A stretch of DNA of 40,335 bases from NCBI RefSeq assembly GCF_000720635.1, contig NZ_JOCF01000082.1:1-40335 (forward strand), written 5' to 3'. Below the pieces are notes generated by a model. It ran no database searches. It saw nothing but the letters and a program-made list of their open reading frames with translations, and had not been told where the DNA came from. Positions 34,686 to 40,335 of the stretch are shown here, piece by piece. Made by a program: the position numbers and the translations under genes. How positions within the stretch are numbered: position 1 is the first letter of the stretch; each line of letters starts with the position of its first letter. Source of the stretch: Streptomyces sp. NRRL WC-3742. GTDB taxonomy: Bacteria; Actinomycetota; Actinomycetes; Streptomycetales; Streptomycetaceae.

Positions 34686-35471
34686 TCAGCTGGTGCGCTT
34701 GCCGTCGAAGCGGCGCATGCGCTCCAGGACGGAGTCGGCGGTGGGGGCGTGCATCTCGTCGACGATCACGCCGTCCGCGAGGAAGAGGACGCGGTCCGCG
34801 TAGCCGGCGGCGACCGGGTCGTGGGTGACCATGACGATGGTCTGGCCCAGTTCGTCGACCGAGCGGCGCAGGAAGGTCAGCACCTCGGCGCCGGAGCGGG
34901 AGTCGAGGTTTCCGGTGGGCTCGTCGCCGAAGATGATCTCGGGGCGGGCCGCCAGGGCTCTCGCGACGGCCACGCGCTGCTGCTGGCCGCCGGAGAGCTG
35001 GGTCGGGCGGTGCTTGAGGCGGTCGGCCAGGCCGACGGTCTCGACCACCTGGTCCAGCCAGGCGCGGTCGGGCTTGCGGCCGGCGATGTCCATCGGGAGC
35101 GTGATGTTCTCCAGCGCGTTCAGGGTCGGGAGCAGGTTGAACGCCTGGAAGATGAAGCCGATCTTGTCGCGGCGCAGCTTGGTGAGCTGCTTGTCCTTGA
35201 GGCCGGTGATCTCGGTGTCGCCGATCCAGATGCGCCCGCCGGTGACGGTGTCCAGGCCCGCCAGGCAGTGCATCAGGGTCGACTTGCCGGAGCCCGAGGG
35301 GCCCATGATCGCGGTGAAGCGGCCTCGCTGGATGTCGACGTCGACCGCGTCGAGCGCGGTGACCTTGGTCTCGCCGGAGCCGTACGCCTTGGTGACCTGG
35401 CGGGCCGCCGCGGCGACTGCGGATTCCCCGCCGGGGAGCTGGGGGTCGTACACGGCTGCTGCCGTCGTCAC
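34686..35471 (-). CDS. ABC transporter ATP-binding protein (MacB/LolD-type)
   Basis: A 261-residue ATPase. The start is a GTG at 35471 (VTTAAAVYDPQ) with AAGGAG 7 nt upstream. Walker A GPSGSGKS (57-64), Q-loop FIFQAFNLLP, signature LSGGQQQR (159-166), Walker B IIFGDEPTGNLD (179-190) and H-loop THD (216-218) are all intact. It partners the double-FtsX permease encoded 19 bp downstream. MacB-like transporters couple ATP hydrolysis to mechanical extrusion of peptides or lipids without transporting across the inner membrane. A palindrome lies in the 205-bp region upstream. Confidence 0.95.
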   Translation of the reverse strand: MTTAAAVYDPQLPGGESAVAAAARQVTKAYGSGETKVTALDAVDVDIQRGRFTAIMGPSGSGKSTLMHCLAGLDTVTGGRIWIGDTEITGLKDKQLTKLRRDKIGFIFQAFNLLPTLNALENITLPMDIAGRKPDRAWLDQVVETVGLADRLKHRPTQLSGGQQQRVAVARALAARPEIIFGDEPTGNLDSRSGAEVLTFLRRSVDELGQTIVMVTHDPVAAGYADRVLFLADGVIVDEMHAPTADSVLERMRRFDGKRTS

Positions 35472-35620
35472 TGGAGTCTCCTTGGAAGGTGGGCCCACCG
35501 GTCACTCCCGCCGGCTCCTGCGAGGAACCGGCGGGGACGTGTCCCACGTTAGGAGTGCGGGCGACGGCGCTCGTCCTCCCCCGGAATGAAGCGGTTCAAC
35601 CAAGGTTCTACGGGGTGCGT

Positions 35621-35640
35621 GACCCCTACCCCTAGGGGTC
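35621..35640. promoter_or_regulatory. Palindromic operator candidate upstream of the ABC exporter
   Basis: GACCCCTACCCCTAGGGGTC contains a perfect 12-bp palindrome (ACCCCTAGGGGT, 35628-35639) and an upstream half-site. It lies 150 bp from the ATPase start and 37 bp from the reductase stop. No matching regulator is known to me. Confidence 0.35.
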
Positions 35641-35676
35641 GGCCGCGACCGTCTCGGGGAAGGCCCGTACGGGGGC

Positions 35677-36234
35677 TCAGCCGCAGGTCAGTGCGGGTAC
35701 GGAGAGCCTCTCGAGGGCGTCGGCGAAGCCCGTGACGACGGGGGTCAGCAGGGCGTCGGTCTCGCGCTCGACCAGGGTGGTGCCGTCCTCCCCGGCCGTC
35801 ACGTGGCGGTCGAGCACGAACCAGCCCTGGGTGATGTGGCCGGCGCCCATCGAGCTGAGCACCGGGCGCAGCGCGTAGTCGACGGCGAGGACGTGCGCGG
35901 GCGAGCCGCCGGTGGCCAGCGGCAGGACGGTCTTGCCGGCGAGGGCGTACTGCGGGAGGACGTCGAGCAGGGCCTTCAACAGGCCCGAGTAGGCGGCCTT
36001 GTAGACGGGGGTGCCGATCACCACGCCGTCCGCCTGCGCGAACAGCTCGGTGACGGCGACGATCTCGGGGTGGCCGAAGTCCCCGGACAGCAGCGCGTGC
36101 GCGGGCAGGCTGCGGGCCTCGAACGGGACGACGTGGTGGCCGCGTTCGGCGAGCTGCGCGTCGACGTGGCGCAGCAGCCGGGTGGTTCGGGAGGTGGCGG
36201 ACGGGGATCCGGAGACGGACAGGACGGTGGCCAT
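35677..36234 (-). CDS. ssuE: NAD(P)H-dependent FMN reductase (SsuE-like)
   Basis: A 185-residue flavodoxin-fold reductase that supplies reduced FMN to a two-component monooxygenase such as the alkanesulfonate desulfonase. The ATG at 36234 has AGAGGTG upstream. Visible: the FMN-phosphate loop SVSGSPSATSRT (5-16), GTPVYKAAYSGLLKALLDVLP, and LPLATGGSPAHVLAVDYALRPVLSSMGA. No ssuD or sulfonate transporter gene is adjacent. A short cysteine-containing leader ORF precedes it by 50 nt, pointing to sulfur control. The gene symbol is assigned by similarity only. Confidence 0.85.
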   Translation of the reverse strand: MATVLSVSGSPSATSRTTRLLRHVDAQLAERGHHVVPFEARSLPAHALLSGDFGHPEIVAVTELFAQADGVVIGTPVYKAAYSGLLKALLDVLPQYALAGKTVLPLATGGSPAHVLAVDYALRPVLSSMGAGHITQGWFVLDRHVTAGEDGTTLVERETDALLTPVVTGFADALERLSVPALTCG

Positions 36235-36284
36235 GGGTTCACCTCTGGCTGGAAGCGGGACGACGTACGTCTTGGGGGCGTGCG

Positions 36285-36365
36285 TCAGCCGCGACAGAGT
36301 GAACAGGCGACCCCACGCCGCAGGTCGACGTGCCGCCGACGCGTGAGTGCCCGACCCTGATCCAT
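36285..36365 (-). CDS. Leader peptide upstream of the FMN reductase gene
   Basis: A 26-codon ORF (ATG 36363-36365, TGA 36285-36287 on the minus strand): MDQGRALT, then RRRHVDLRRG and VACSLCRG. The HVDL-R-C pattern resembles the H(I/V)DLxR...C short peptides annotated as putative leader peptides upstream of sulfur genes in streptomycetes (from memory). It has no Shine-Dalgarno and stands at leaderless distance from a promoter. It ends 50 nt before the reductase ATG. Both cysteine codons are TGT, close to the stop. A cysteine-sensing attenuator is inferred. Confidence 0.7.
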   Translation of the reverse strand: MDQGRALTRRRHVDLRRGVACSLCRG

Positions 36366-36372
36366 GCCGTCG

Positions 36373-36402
36373 ATGCAAACACGTGGTGTTCGAACCGGTC
36401 AA
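36373..36402 (-). promoter_or_regulatory. Promoter of the leader peptide / FMN reductase mRNA
   Basis: TTGACC (36397-36402) and TTGCAT (36373-36378) are 18 nt apart on the minus strand. The predicted transcription start coincides with the leader ATG (36365). The rest of the 308-bp gap to the third LCP gene contains no other gene I can support. Confidence 0.55.
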
Positions 36403-36542
36403 GAATCGTTTCAGCAGCCGGAACGCGGGATGTCGGGACGTTACGGCGGAACGATCCGGTACGTGCATCAAAACTGCTACAAGAGGCCCGGTGGGGACCC
36501 CGGGGGGAGTCACCGCGGCCCGGGTCGGGCATTCTCGACCAC

Positions 36543-37829
36543 ATGAACACGTGGCAGGAGGGCCGCCGGGGTGGCGGCGGGAACCCGTACGGCGGCAACG
36601 GTACCGGCGGCGGGGCGGCCGAGCCGCCGCTGCCGTCCTCGCTGAACCCGCGCGGACCGGCGGCTCCCGCGCCGCAGCGGCCGGAACCGCCCCGGCCCGT
36701 CGGCATCCCCGGGCAGCAGCAGGGCGAGGGTCTGCCGGACGGGCGCCCGGGCGGCCCCGGGCGCCCCGGCGGGCCGAACGGCCCCGGTGGACCCGGCGGC
36801 CCGGGCGGCCCCGCCGGTGCGCGCCCGGCTCGGGCCGGGCGGTGGCCGCGGCGCAGGATCGTGAAGTGGACGGTCTTCGGCGTGCTGATCGCCTTCATGG
36901 TGACCTCCGTCTCCACCTGGTTCTGGGCGGACTCCAAGCTCAACCACGAGAACGTGCTGGCCGACTACCAGGGCCGCCCGTCGGCGGGCAAGGGCACCAA
37001 CTGGCTGATCGTCGGCTCGGACAGCCGCGAGGGCCTGACGGCCGCCGAGATGGAGGACATGCACACCGGTCACGACGTCGAGGGCAAGCGCAGCGACTCG
37101 ATGATGATCCTGCACATCGGGGACAGCGGGAACACGCTGATGAGCGTCCCGCGCGACTCCTGGGTGCAGATCCCCGAGTACAAGGCGTCCAACGGCAAGA
37201 CCGTCAAGGCCACCACCGCGAAGATCAACTCGGCGTACAACACCGGCGGCGGACGCCTGCTGGTGCAGACCGTCGAGAAGAACACCAACATCCGCATCGA
37301 CCACTACGCCGAGATCGGCTTCGCCGGGTTCGCGGGCATCGTCGACTCCATCGGCGGCGTCGAGATGCACATCGACAAGGACATCCAGGACCGCGACTCC
37401 GGCCTGGACCTCAAGGCCGGCGACCAGACCCTCAACGGCAAGCAGGCCCTCGCCTTCGTCCGCCAGCGCCACCAGATGGCCGACCAGGACCTCGGCCGGA
37501 TGCGCAACCAGCAGAAGTTCCTCGGCGCGCTGGCCCACCAGGCCGCCTCCCCGGGCAACCTGGTGAACCCGTTCACCTTCTACCCGCTGGTCGACTCCGC
37601 GCTCGGCACCCTGATCGTCGACGACGACTGCGGGCTGACCGACCTCGGCTCGATGTTCCTCGCCATGAAGGACGTCAACGGCGGCAGCGGCAGGAGCCTC
37701 ACCATCCCGATCGGCAACGCGGACTTCCGGACCAAGACCGGCGAGTCGGCGGTCCAGTGGGACGGGACCAAGTCCAAGCAGGTGTTCGAAGCCTTCAGGA
37801 ACGACACCGCCGTACCGGACGTCAAGTAA
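36543..37829 (+). CDS. LCP family ligase, third copy, with Gly/Pro-rich cytoplasmic N-terminus
   Basis: A 428-residue type II membrane protein. ATG gives MNTWQEGRRGGGGNPYGGNG. The first 100 residues are Gly/Pro/Arg-rich and include a short collagen-like Gly-x-y stretch (69-92). The membrane helix is at 107-126. The LCP domain (about 150-390) shows NWLIVGSDSREG (153-164), KRSDSMMILHI (182-192), SVPRDSWVQI (201-210), and NIRIDHYAEIGF. There is no LytR_C domain. A serine-acetyltransferase-like gene follows 37 bp later, probably co-transcribed. It is divergent from the FMN reductase leader. Confidence 0.93.
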   Translation: MNTWQEGRRGGGGNPYGGNGTGGGAAEPPLPSSLNPRGPAAPAPQRPEPPRPVGIPGQQQGEGLPDGRPGGPGRPGGPNGPGGPGGPGGPAGARPARAGRWPRRRIVKWTVFGVLIAFMVTSVSTWFWADSKLNHENVLADYQGRPSAGKGTNWLIVGSDSREGLTAAEMEDMHTGHDVEGKRSDSMMILHIGDSGNTLMSVPRDSWVQIPEYKASNGKTVKATTAKINSAYNTGGGRLLVQTVEKNTNIRIDHYAEIGFAGFAGIVDSIGGVEMHIDKDIQDRDSGLDLKAGDQTLNGKQALAFVRQRHQMADQDLGRMRNQQKFLGALAHQAASPGNLVNPFTFYPLVDSALGTLIVDDDCGLTDLGSMFLAMKDVNGGSGRSLTIPIGNADFRTKTGESAVQWDGTKSKQVFEAFRNDTAVPDVK

Positions 37830-37866
37830 CCGTGACGTGACGTGCGCGTGACTTCACAATGGGTGA

Positions 37867-38346
37867 ATGTCACTCGTCACCGCACTCATCTACCGCCGTC
37901 GCCACCGCCTCCTGGGCCGCCTGGTCCAGGAGGCGCTCGCGTTGTACGGGATGGAGGTGCCGGCCGCCTGCGAGATCGGGCCGGGACTGACCGTCTTCCA
38001 CCGGGGCTTCGGCACCGTCCTGCACCCCTACACCACGCTCGGCGCGGGCGTGACGCTGTACAACGGCGTGACCGTCGGCAGAGCCGACCCCTGGGTGCCC
38101 CAGGAGCTGAGCCCGATGCGAAGAGTCGTCGTCGAGGACGGCGCGGTCCTGTGCGCGGGGGCCAAGGTGGTCTGCAAGGAGGGCGTGCTCACCGTCGGCG
38201 CGGGCACGATCGTGGGGGCCAACGCGGTGCTCACCCGCTCGACCGGGCCCGGCGAGGTCTGGGCCGGGGTGCCGGCCCGCCGGGTGGGGATGCGGGAGGG
38301 GGCGCGGGAGGGGTACGCGCCGCCCGTGCAGCAGCTGCGGGCCTAG
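37867..38346 (+). CDS. Serine-acetyltransferase-like hexapeptide acyltransferase
   Basis: A 159-residue hexapeptide protein (MSLVTALIYRRRHRLLG) shorter than CysE (about 270), lacking its N-terminal helical domain. The beta-helix holds GPGLTVFHRGFGTVLHPYTTLGAGVTLYNGVTVGR and VGAGTIVGANAVLTRS, with AGVPARRVG at the end. Similar small proteins acetylate sugars or antibiotics, while some are true serine acetyltransferases; I cannot decide. Context (LCP operon) favours glycan modification. A perfect 22-bp hairpin follows. Confidence 0.85.
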   Translation: MSLVTALIYRRRHRLLGRLVQEALALYGMEVPAACEIGPGLTVFHRGFGTVLHPYTTLGAGVTLYNGVTVGRADPWVPQELSPMRRVVVEDGAVLCAGAKVVCKEGVLTVGAGTIVGANAVLTRSTGPGEVWAGVPARRVGMREGAREGYAPPVQQLRA

Positions 38347-38354
38347 AAGTGCCG

Positions 38355-38403
38355 CCGCCCCGGAGCGGGAGGTCGGCCCGGCCGACCTCCCGCTCCGGGG
38401 CGG
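38355..38403. terminator. Bidirectional terminator
   Basis: Perfect 22-bp inverted repeat (arms 38355-38376 and 38382-38403; CCGCCCCGGAGCGGGAGG in the left arm) with a 5-nt loop, between the convergent acyltransferase and cyclophilin genes. Confidence 0.92.
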
Positions 38404-38429
38404 TACGCGTTCCCCTGGGGGACCGGTGA

Positions 38430-38924
38430 CTACTCGACCACGCCCGACTTGGCGATGGTGACCTTGGCGGAGGTACGGCCGCTCTGGGAGCCCTTGGACT
38501 CGACCAGCTTGACGACGTCCATGCCCTCGACGACCTCGCCGAAGACGACGTGCTTGCCGTCCAGCCAGTCGGTGACGATGGTGGTGATGAAGAACTGCGA
38601 GCCGTTGGTGTTCTTGCCCGCGTTCGCCATCGACAGCAGGCCCGGCTTGGTGTGCTTGAGCTGGAAGTTCTCGTCCGCGAACTTCTCGCCGTAGATGCTC
38701 TTGCCACCGGTGCCGTTGTGGTTGGTGAAGTCACCGCCCTGCAGCATGAAGGCCGGGATGACACGGTGGAAGCCGGAGCCCTCGTAGCCGAAGCCGTTCT
38801 GGCCGGTGGCCAGCTCGCGGAAGTTGCGGGCGGTCTTCGGAACCACGTCGTCGTACAGCTTGAAGACGATGCGGCCCGACGGCACGCCGTCGATCTCGAT
38901 GTCGAAGAAAACGTTGGAAGCCAT
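38430..38924 (-). CDS. Cyclophilin-type peptidyl-prolyl cis-trans isomerase
   Basis: A 164-residue cytoplasmic cyclophilin closely resembling eukaryotic CypA in sequence. ATG gives [19 protein letters not shown]. Active-site residues are visible in [15 protein letters not shown] (Arg, Phe, Met, Gln), [11 protein letters not shown] (the second Phe) and [12 protein letters not shown] (Trp and His), so it should bind cyclosporin A. There is no signal peptide. It follows the methyltransferase gene after 7 bp on the same strand and lacks a clear Shine-Dalgarno. It assists protein folding. Confidence 0.95.
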   Translation of the reverse strand: MASNVFFDIEIDGVPSGRIVFKLYDDVVPKTARNFRELATGQNGFGYEGSGFHRVIPAFMLQGGDFTNHNGTGGKSIYGEKFADENFQLKHTKPGLLSMANAGKNTNGSQFFITTIVTDWLDGKHVVFGEVVEGMDVVKLVESKGSQSGRTSAKVTIAKSGVVE

Positions 38925-38931
38925 GCAGGGA

Positions 38932-39657
38932 TCATGGCACGACCGGCAGTCCGATGCGCGCCGCCCCCTCCGCCGGGCCTCGATTCCCGGGCTTGCGCGC
39001 CAGCAGGTACGCCTGCTGGGCCTTCTCGCCCTCGGCCGGCTCACGGACGGTGCGCAGGGTGACCGGCAGACCCGCCTCCCGGGCCAGCTCCTCCACCCGC
39101 TCGGGCCGCAGCCGGCGGAAGTCCAGCGTCACCGGGTGGCCCCAGGGCCGGTCCTGCCGGGACGGTTCGTCGCCGACCTGGAAGGCCAGCACCAGGTGGC
39201 CGCCCGGGGCCAGCACCCGGGCGAACTCGGCGAAGATCTCCGGGAACCGCTCGGCCGGGGTGTGGATGAGCGAGTACCAGGCCAGCGCGCCGGTCAACTC
39301 CCCGTCCCCGTACGGGAGGTCGAACAGCGATCCGACACTGAACGGCACGTCCGGGTGCTCCCGCCGGGCCAGCTCGACCATCCCCGGCGAGAGGTCCACC
39401 CCGGAGACGTCCAGGCCCAGCACGCGGTGCAGGTACCCGGTCACCCGGCCCGCGCCGCAGCCGAGTTCGGCCACCCTGCCGTCCGGCCGCTCGGCGCGGA
39501 CCAGCTCGGCGAAGAGGCCGAGCACCGCGCGGTCCACCGGACTGGAGTCCATGTGGTCCCGGAACAGCTCGGTGTAGTCGGCGGCGACGGCGTCGTAGAA
39601 CGCCCTGGTCTCGGTGAGGAACTGCGGCTCGGCGGGAAACTGCGGCTCGGTGGTCAC
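38932..39657 (-). CDS. Class I SAM-dependent methyltransferase
   Basis: A 241-residue methyltransferase. The start is a GTG at 39657 giving [22 protein letters not shown]; a longer frame upstream lies within the GNAT gene. Motif I is [13 protein letters not shown] (62-74), followed by [19 protein letters not shown] and [23 protein letters not shown]. It is of the Methyltransf_11/25 type; substrate unknown. Near the N-terminus [10 protein letters not shown] is a small duplication. It lies between the GNAT and cyclophilin genes in a minus-strand run with 11- and 7-bp gaps. Confidence 0.88.
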   Translation of the reverse strand: MTTEPQFPAEPQFLTETRAFYDAVAADYTELFRDHMDSSPVDRAVLGLFAELVRAERPDGRVAELGCGAGRVTGYLHRVLGLDVSGVDLSPGMVELARREHPDVPFSVGSLFDLPYGDGELTGALAWYSLIHTPAERFPEIFAEFARVLAPGGHLVLAFQVGDEPSRQDRPWGHPVTLDFRRLRPERVEELAREAGLPVTLRTVREPAEGEKAQQAYLLARKPGNRGPAEGAARIGLPVVP

Positions 39658-39668
39658 GGCCAGGGACC

Positions 39669-40145
39669 TTACGGCTCCAACTCCCGCTCCGCCACCGCCT
39701 GGTCGCCGCTGAACTCGCCGGTCTCGCGGAAGCCGAAGCGGGCGTAGAACGCGGCCGGCCCGTCCGGGCCCGGGTGGTAGGTGACGGTGGCGCGGGTGCC
39801 GCCCCGGCGGCGGATCTCGTCGCAGACCTGCTCGACGGCGAAGCGGCCGTAGCCGCCGCGCTGGGCCTCCCCGTCGATCAGCAGGCGCCACAGGCCCGAA
39901 CGGGGGCGCTCCCCGGTCCGGTCCGGGTAGAAGGTGATGTCGAAGAAGGCCATCACGAAGCCGACCGGCCGATCGCCGTCCAGGATCAGCCGGGGCCAGG
40001 CCGTCTCGCCGTACACGTACGCCTCGGCCAGCGACTTCGCCACCGGCGAGACCAGGTGCTCCTGCCCGGGGCGCACCCGCAGGTCGAGGGCGGCGTCGAT
40101 GTTGGCGGGGGTGAGCTCGGCGAGGCTGAGGCTGTTCACGGGCAT
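39669..40145 (-). CDS. GNAT-family N-acetyltransferase
   Basis: A 158-residue acetyltransferase (MPVNSLSLAELTPANIDAAL), with WPRLILDGDRPVGFVMAFFDI and the acetyl-CoA pyrophosphate loop EAQRGGYGRFAVEQV, then ATVTYHPGPDGPAAFYARFGF. It resembles spermidine/BltD-like acetyltransferases; the target is unknown. The ATG at 40145 abuts a hairpin and lacks a Shine-Dalgarno; a GTG two codons in is a possible alternative. It is first of the short run toward the methyltransferase. Confidence 0.85.
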   Translation of the reverse strand: MPVNSLSLAELTPANIDAALDLRVRPGQEHLVSPVAKSLAEAYVYGETAWPRLILDGDRPVGFVMAFFDITFYPDRTGERPRSGLWRLLIDGEAQRGGYGRFAVEQVCDEIRRRGGTRATVTYHPGPDGPAAFYARFGFRETGEFSGDQAVAERELEP

Positions 40146-40177
40146 GGCGGGCAGCCTACGAACCGGGGCTGCCCGCC
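40146..40177 (-). terminator. Hairpin between acyl-CoA dehydrogenase and GNAT genes
   Basis: GGCGGGCAGCC (40146-40156) and GGCTGCCCGCC (40167-40177), 11 bp perfect with a 10-nt loop, 13 bp after the dehydrogenase stop and abutting the GNAT start. It is probably that gene's terminator and may also mask the GNAT start. Confidence 0.6.
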
Positions 40178-40190
40178 GTCACGCGAATTC

Positions 40191-40335
40191 CTACGGGAGG
40201 TTGCGGGCCATGACGATGCGCTGGACCTGGTTGGTGCCCTCGTAGATCTGCGTGATCTTCGCGTCGCGCATCATCCGCTCCACCGGGTAGTCCCGCGTGT
40301 ACCCGTACCCGCCCAGCAGCTGCACCGCGTCCGTG
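40191..40335 (-). CDS. Acyl-CoA dehydrogenase, C-terminal end (partial)
   Basis: Only the last 47 residues are in the window; the 5' part lies beyond the right edge. The frame reads [20 protein letters not shown], then [20 protein letters not shown] and MARNLP before the TAG. GGYGY and [15 protein letters not shown] are signature C-terminal motifs of FAD-dependent acyl-CoA dehydrogenases (beta-oxidation or branched-chain catabolism). Confidence 0.93.
   Translation of the reverse strand, partial: TDAVQLLGGYGYTRDYPVERMMRDAKITQIYEGTNQVQRIVMARNLP

Noticed and set aside
36235..36513. N-terminal extension of the FMN reductase to 36513
   Set aside because: The extension is out of keeping with flavodoxin-fold reductases and overlaps the leader ORF; the ATG at 36234 has a good ribosome binding site.

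Overview
The window is very GC-rich, with strong third-position GC bias, GTG and TTG starts, and a Streptomyces-type WhiB, SigE-family sigma factor, DUF3499, TIGR03089 and F420 genes. It is chromosomal DNA of a streptomycete (Streptomyces or a close relative such as Kitasatospora). The gene order ahcY ... SIS - manB - DUF3499 / metallopeptidase ... whiB ... fbiA - fbiB ... LCP resembles, from memory, the Rv3248c-Rv3267 region of Mycobacterium tuberculosis, so the core is a conserved actinobacterial neighbourhood and not an island.

Layout. 1-330: promoters and leader of an rRNA operon transcribed leftward out of the window. 385-5101: a divergent SpoIIM-like / RDD membrane pair, a lone hypothetical gene, and a SigE-family sigma factor coupled to a membrane-anchored partner, closed by a strong bidirectional terminator. 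5173-11444 (minus): DUF3499, manB, Trm112-like, SIS protein, CDF transporter and ahcY, with a long ahcY leader. 11607-17807: a degenerate zincin, then a minus-strand pair of a huge membrane glycosyltransferase with a Q/Y/G/H-rich tail and a DUF5719 exported protein. 18002-21850: whiB, a divergent cysteine-dioxygenase gene, and the translationally coupled F420 genes fbiA-fbiB. 21854-22392: a RelE/Phd toxin-antitoxin module. 22438-32109: AlkA-type glycosylase, PGRP amidase, TIGR03089 protein, two LCP ligases, a hexapeptide acetyltransferase, a GT2 and a large membrane protein. 32117-35471: a MacB/FtsX-type ABC exporter whose permease has lost its C-terminal end. 35677-40335: SsuE-like FMN reductase, a third LCP gene with a serine-acetyltransferase-like gene, cyclophilin, methyltransferase, GNAT, and the end of an acyl-CoA dehydrogenase.

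The most interesting signal is two very short, previously unlisted ORFs. One (18687-18770, plus) ends in a cysteine cluster and lies in the leader of the cysteine dioxygenase gene. The other (36365-36285, minus) carries an HVDL motif followed by CSLC and lies 50 nt upstream of the SsuE-like flavin reductase gene. Both start with an ATG that has no Shine-Dalgarno sequence and sit about 36 nt downstream of a TTGAC(A/C) -35 element, as expected for leaderless mRNAs. I infer a cysteine-sensing translational attenuation circuit acting on both cysteine breakdown and sulfur scavenging. Other points of note are BldD-box-like sites in the whiB promoter, an ECF sigma-type promoter before the second LCP gene, a terminator hairpin now read as coding sequence in the truncated permease, and a 15-bp tandem repeat in the glycosyltransferase tail.

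Together the genes mainly serve the cell envelope (mannose-phosphate metabolism, glycosyltransferases, LCP ligases, amidase), methyl and sulfur metabolism (AhcY, cysteine dioxygenase, SsuE), F420 synthesis and developmental control (WhiB). All assignments come from reading the sequence; no database search was run.
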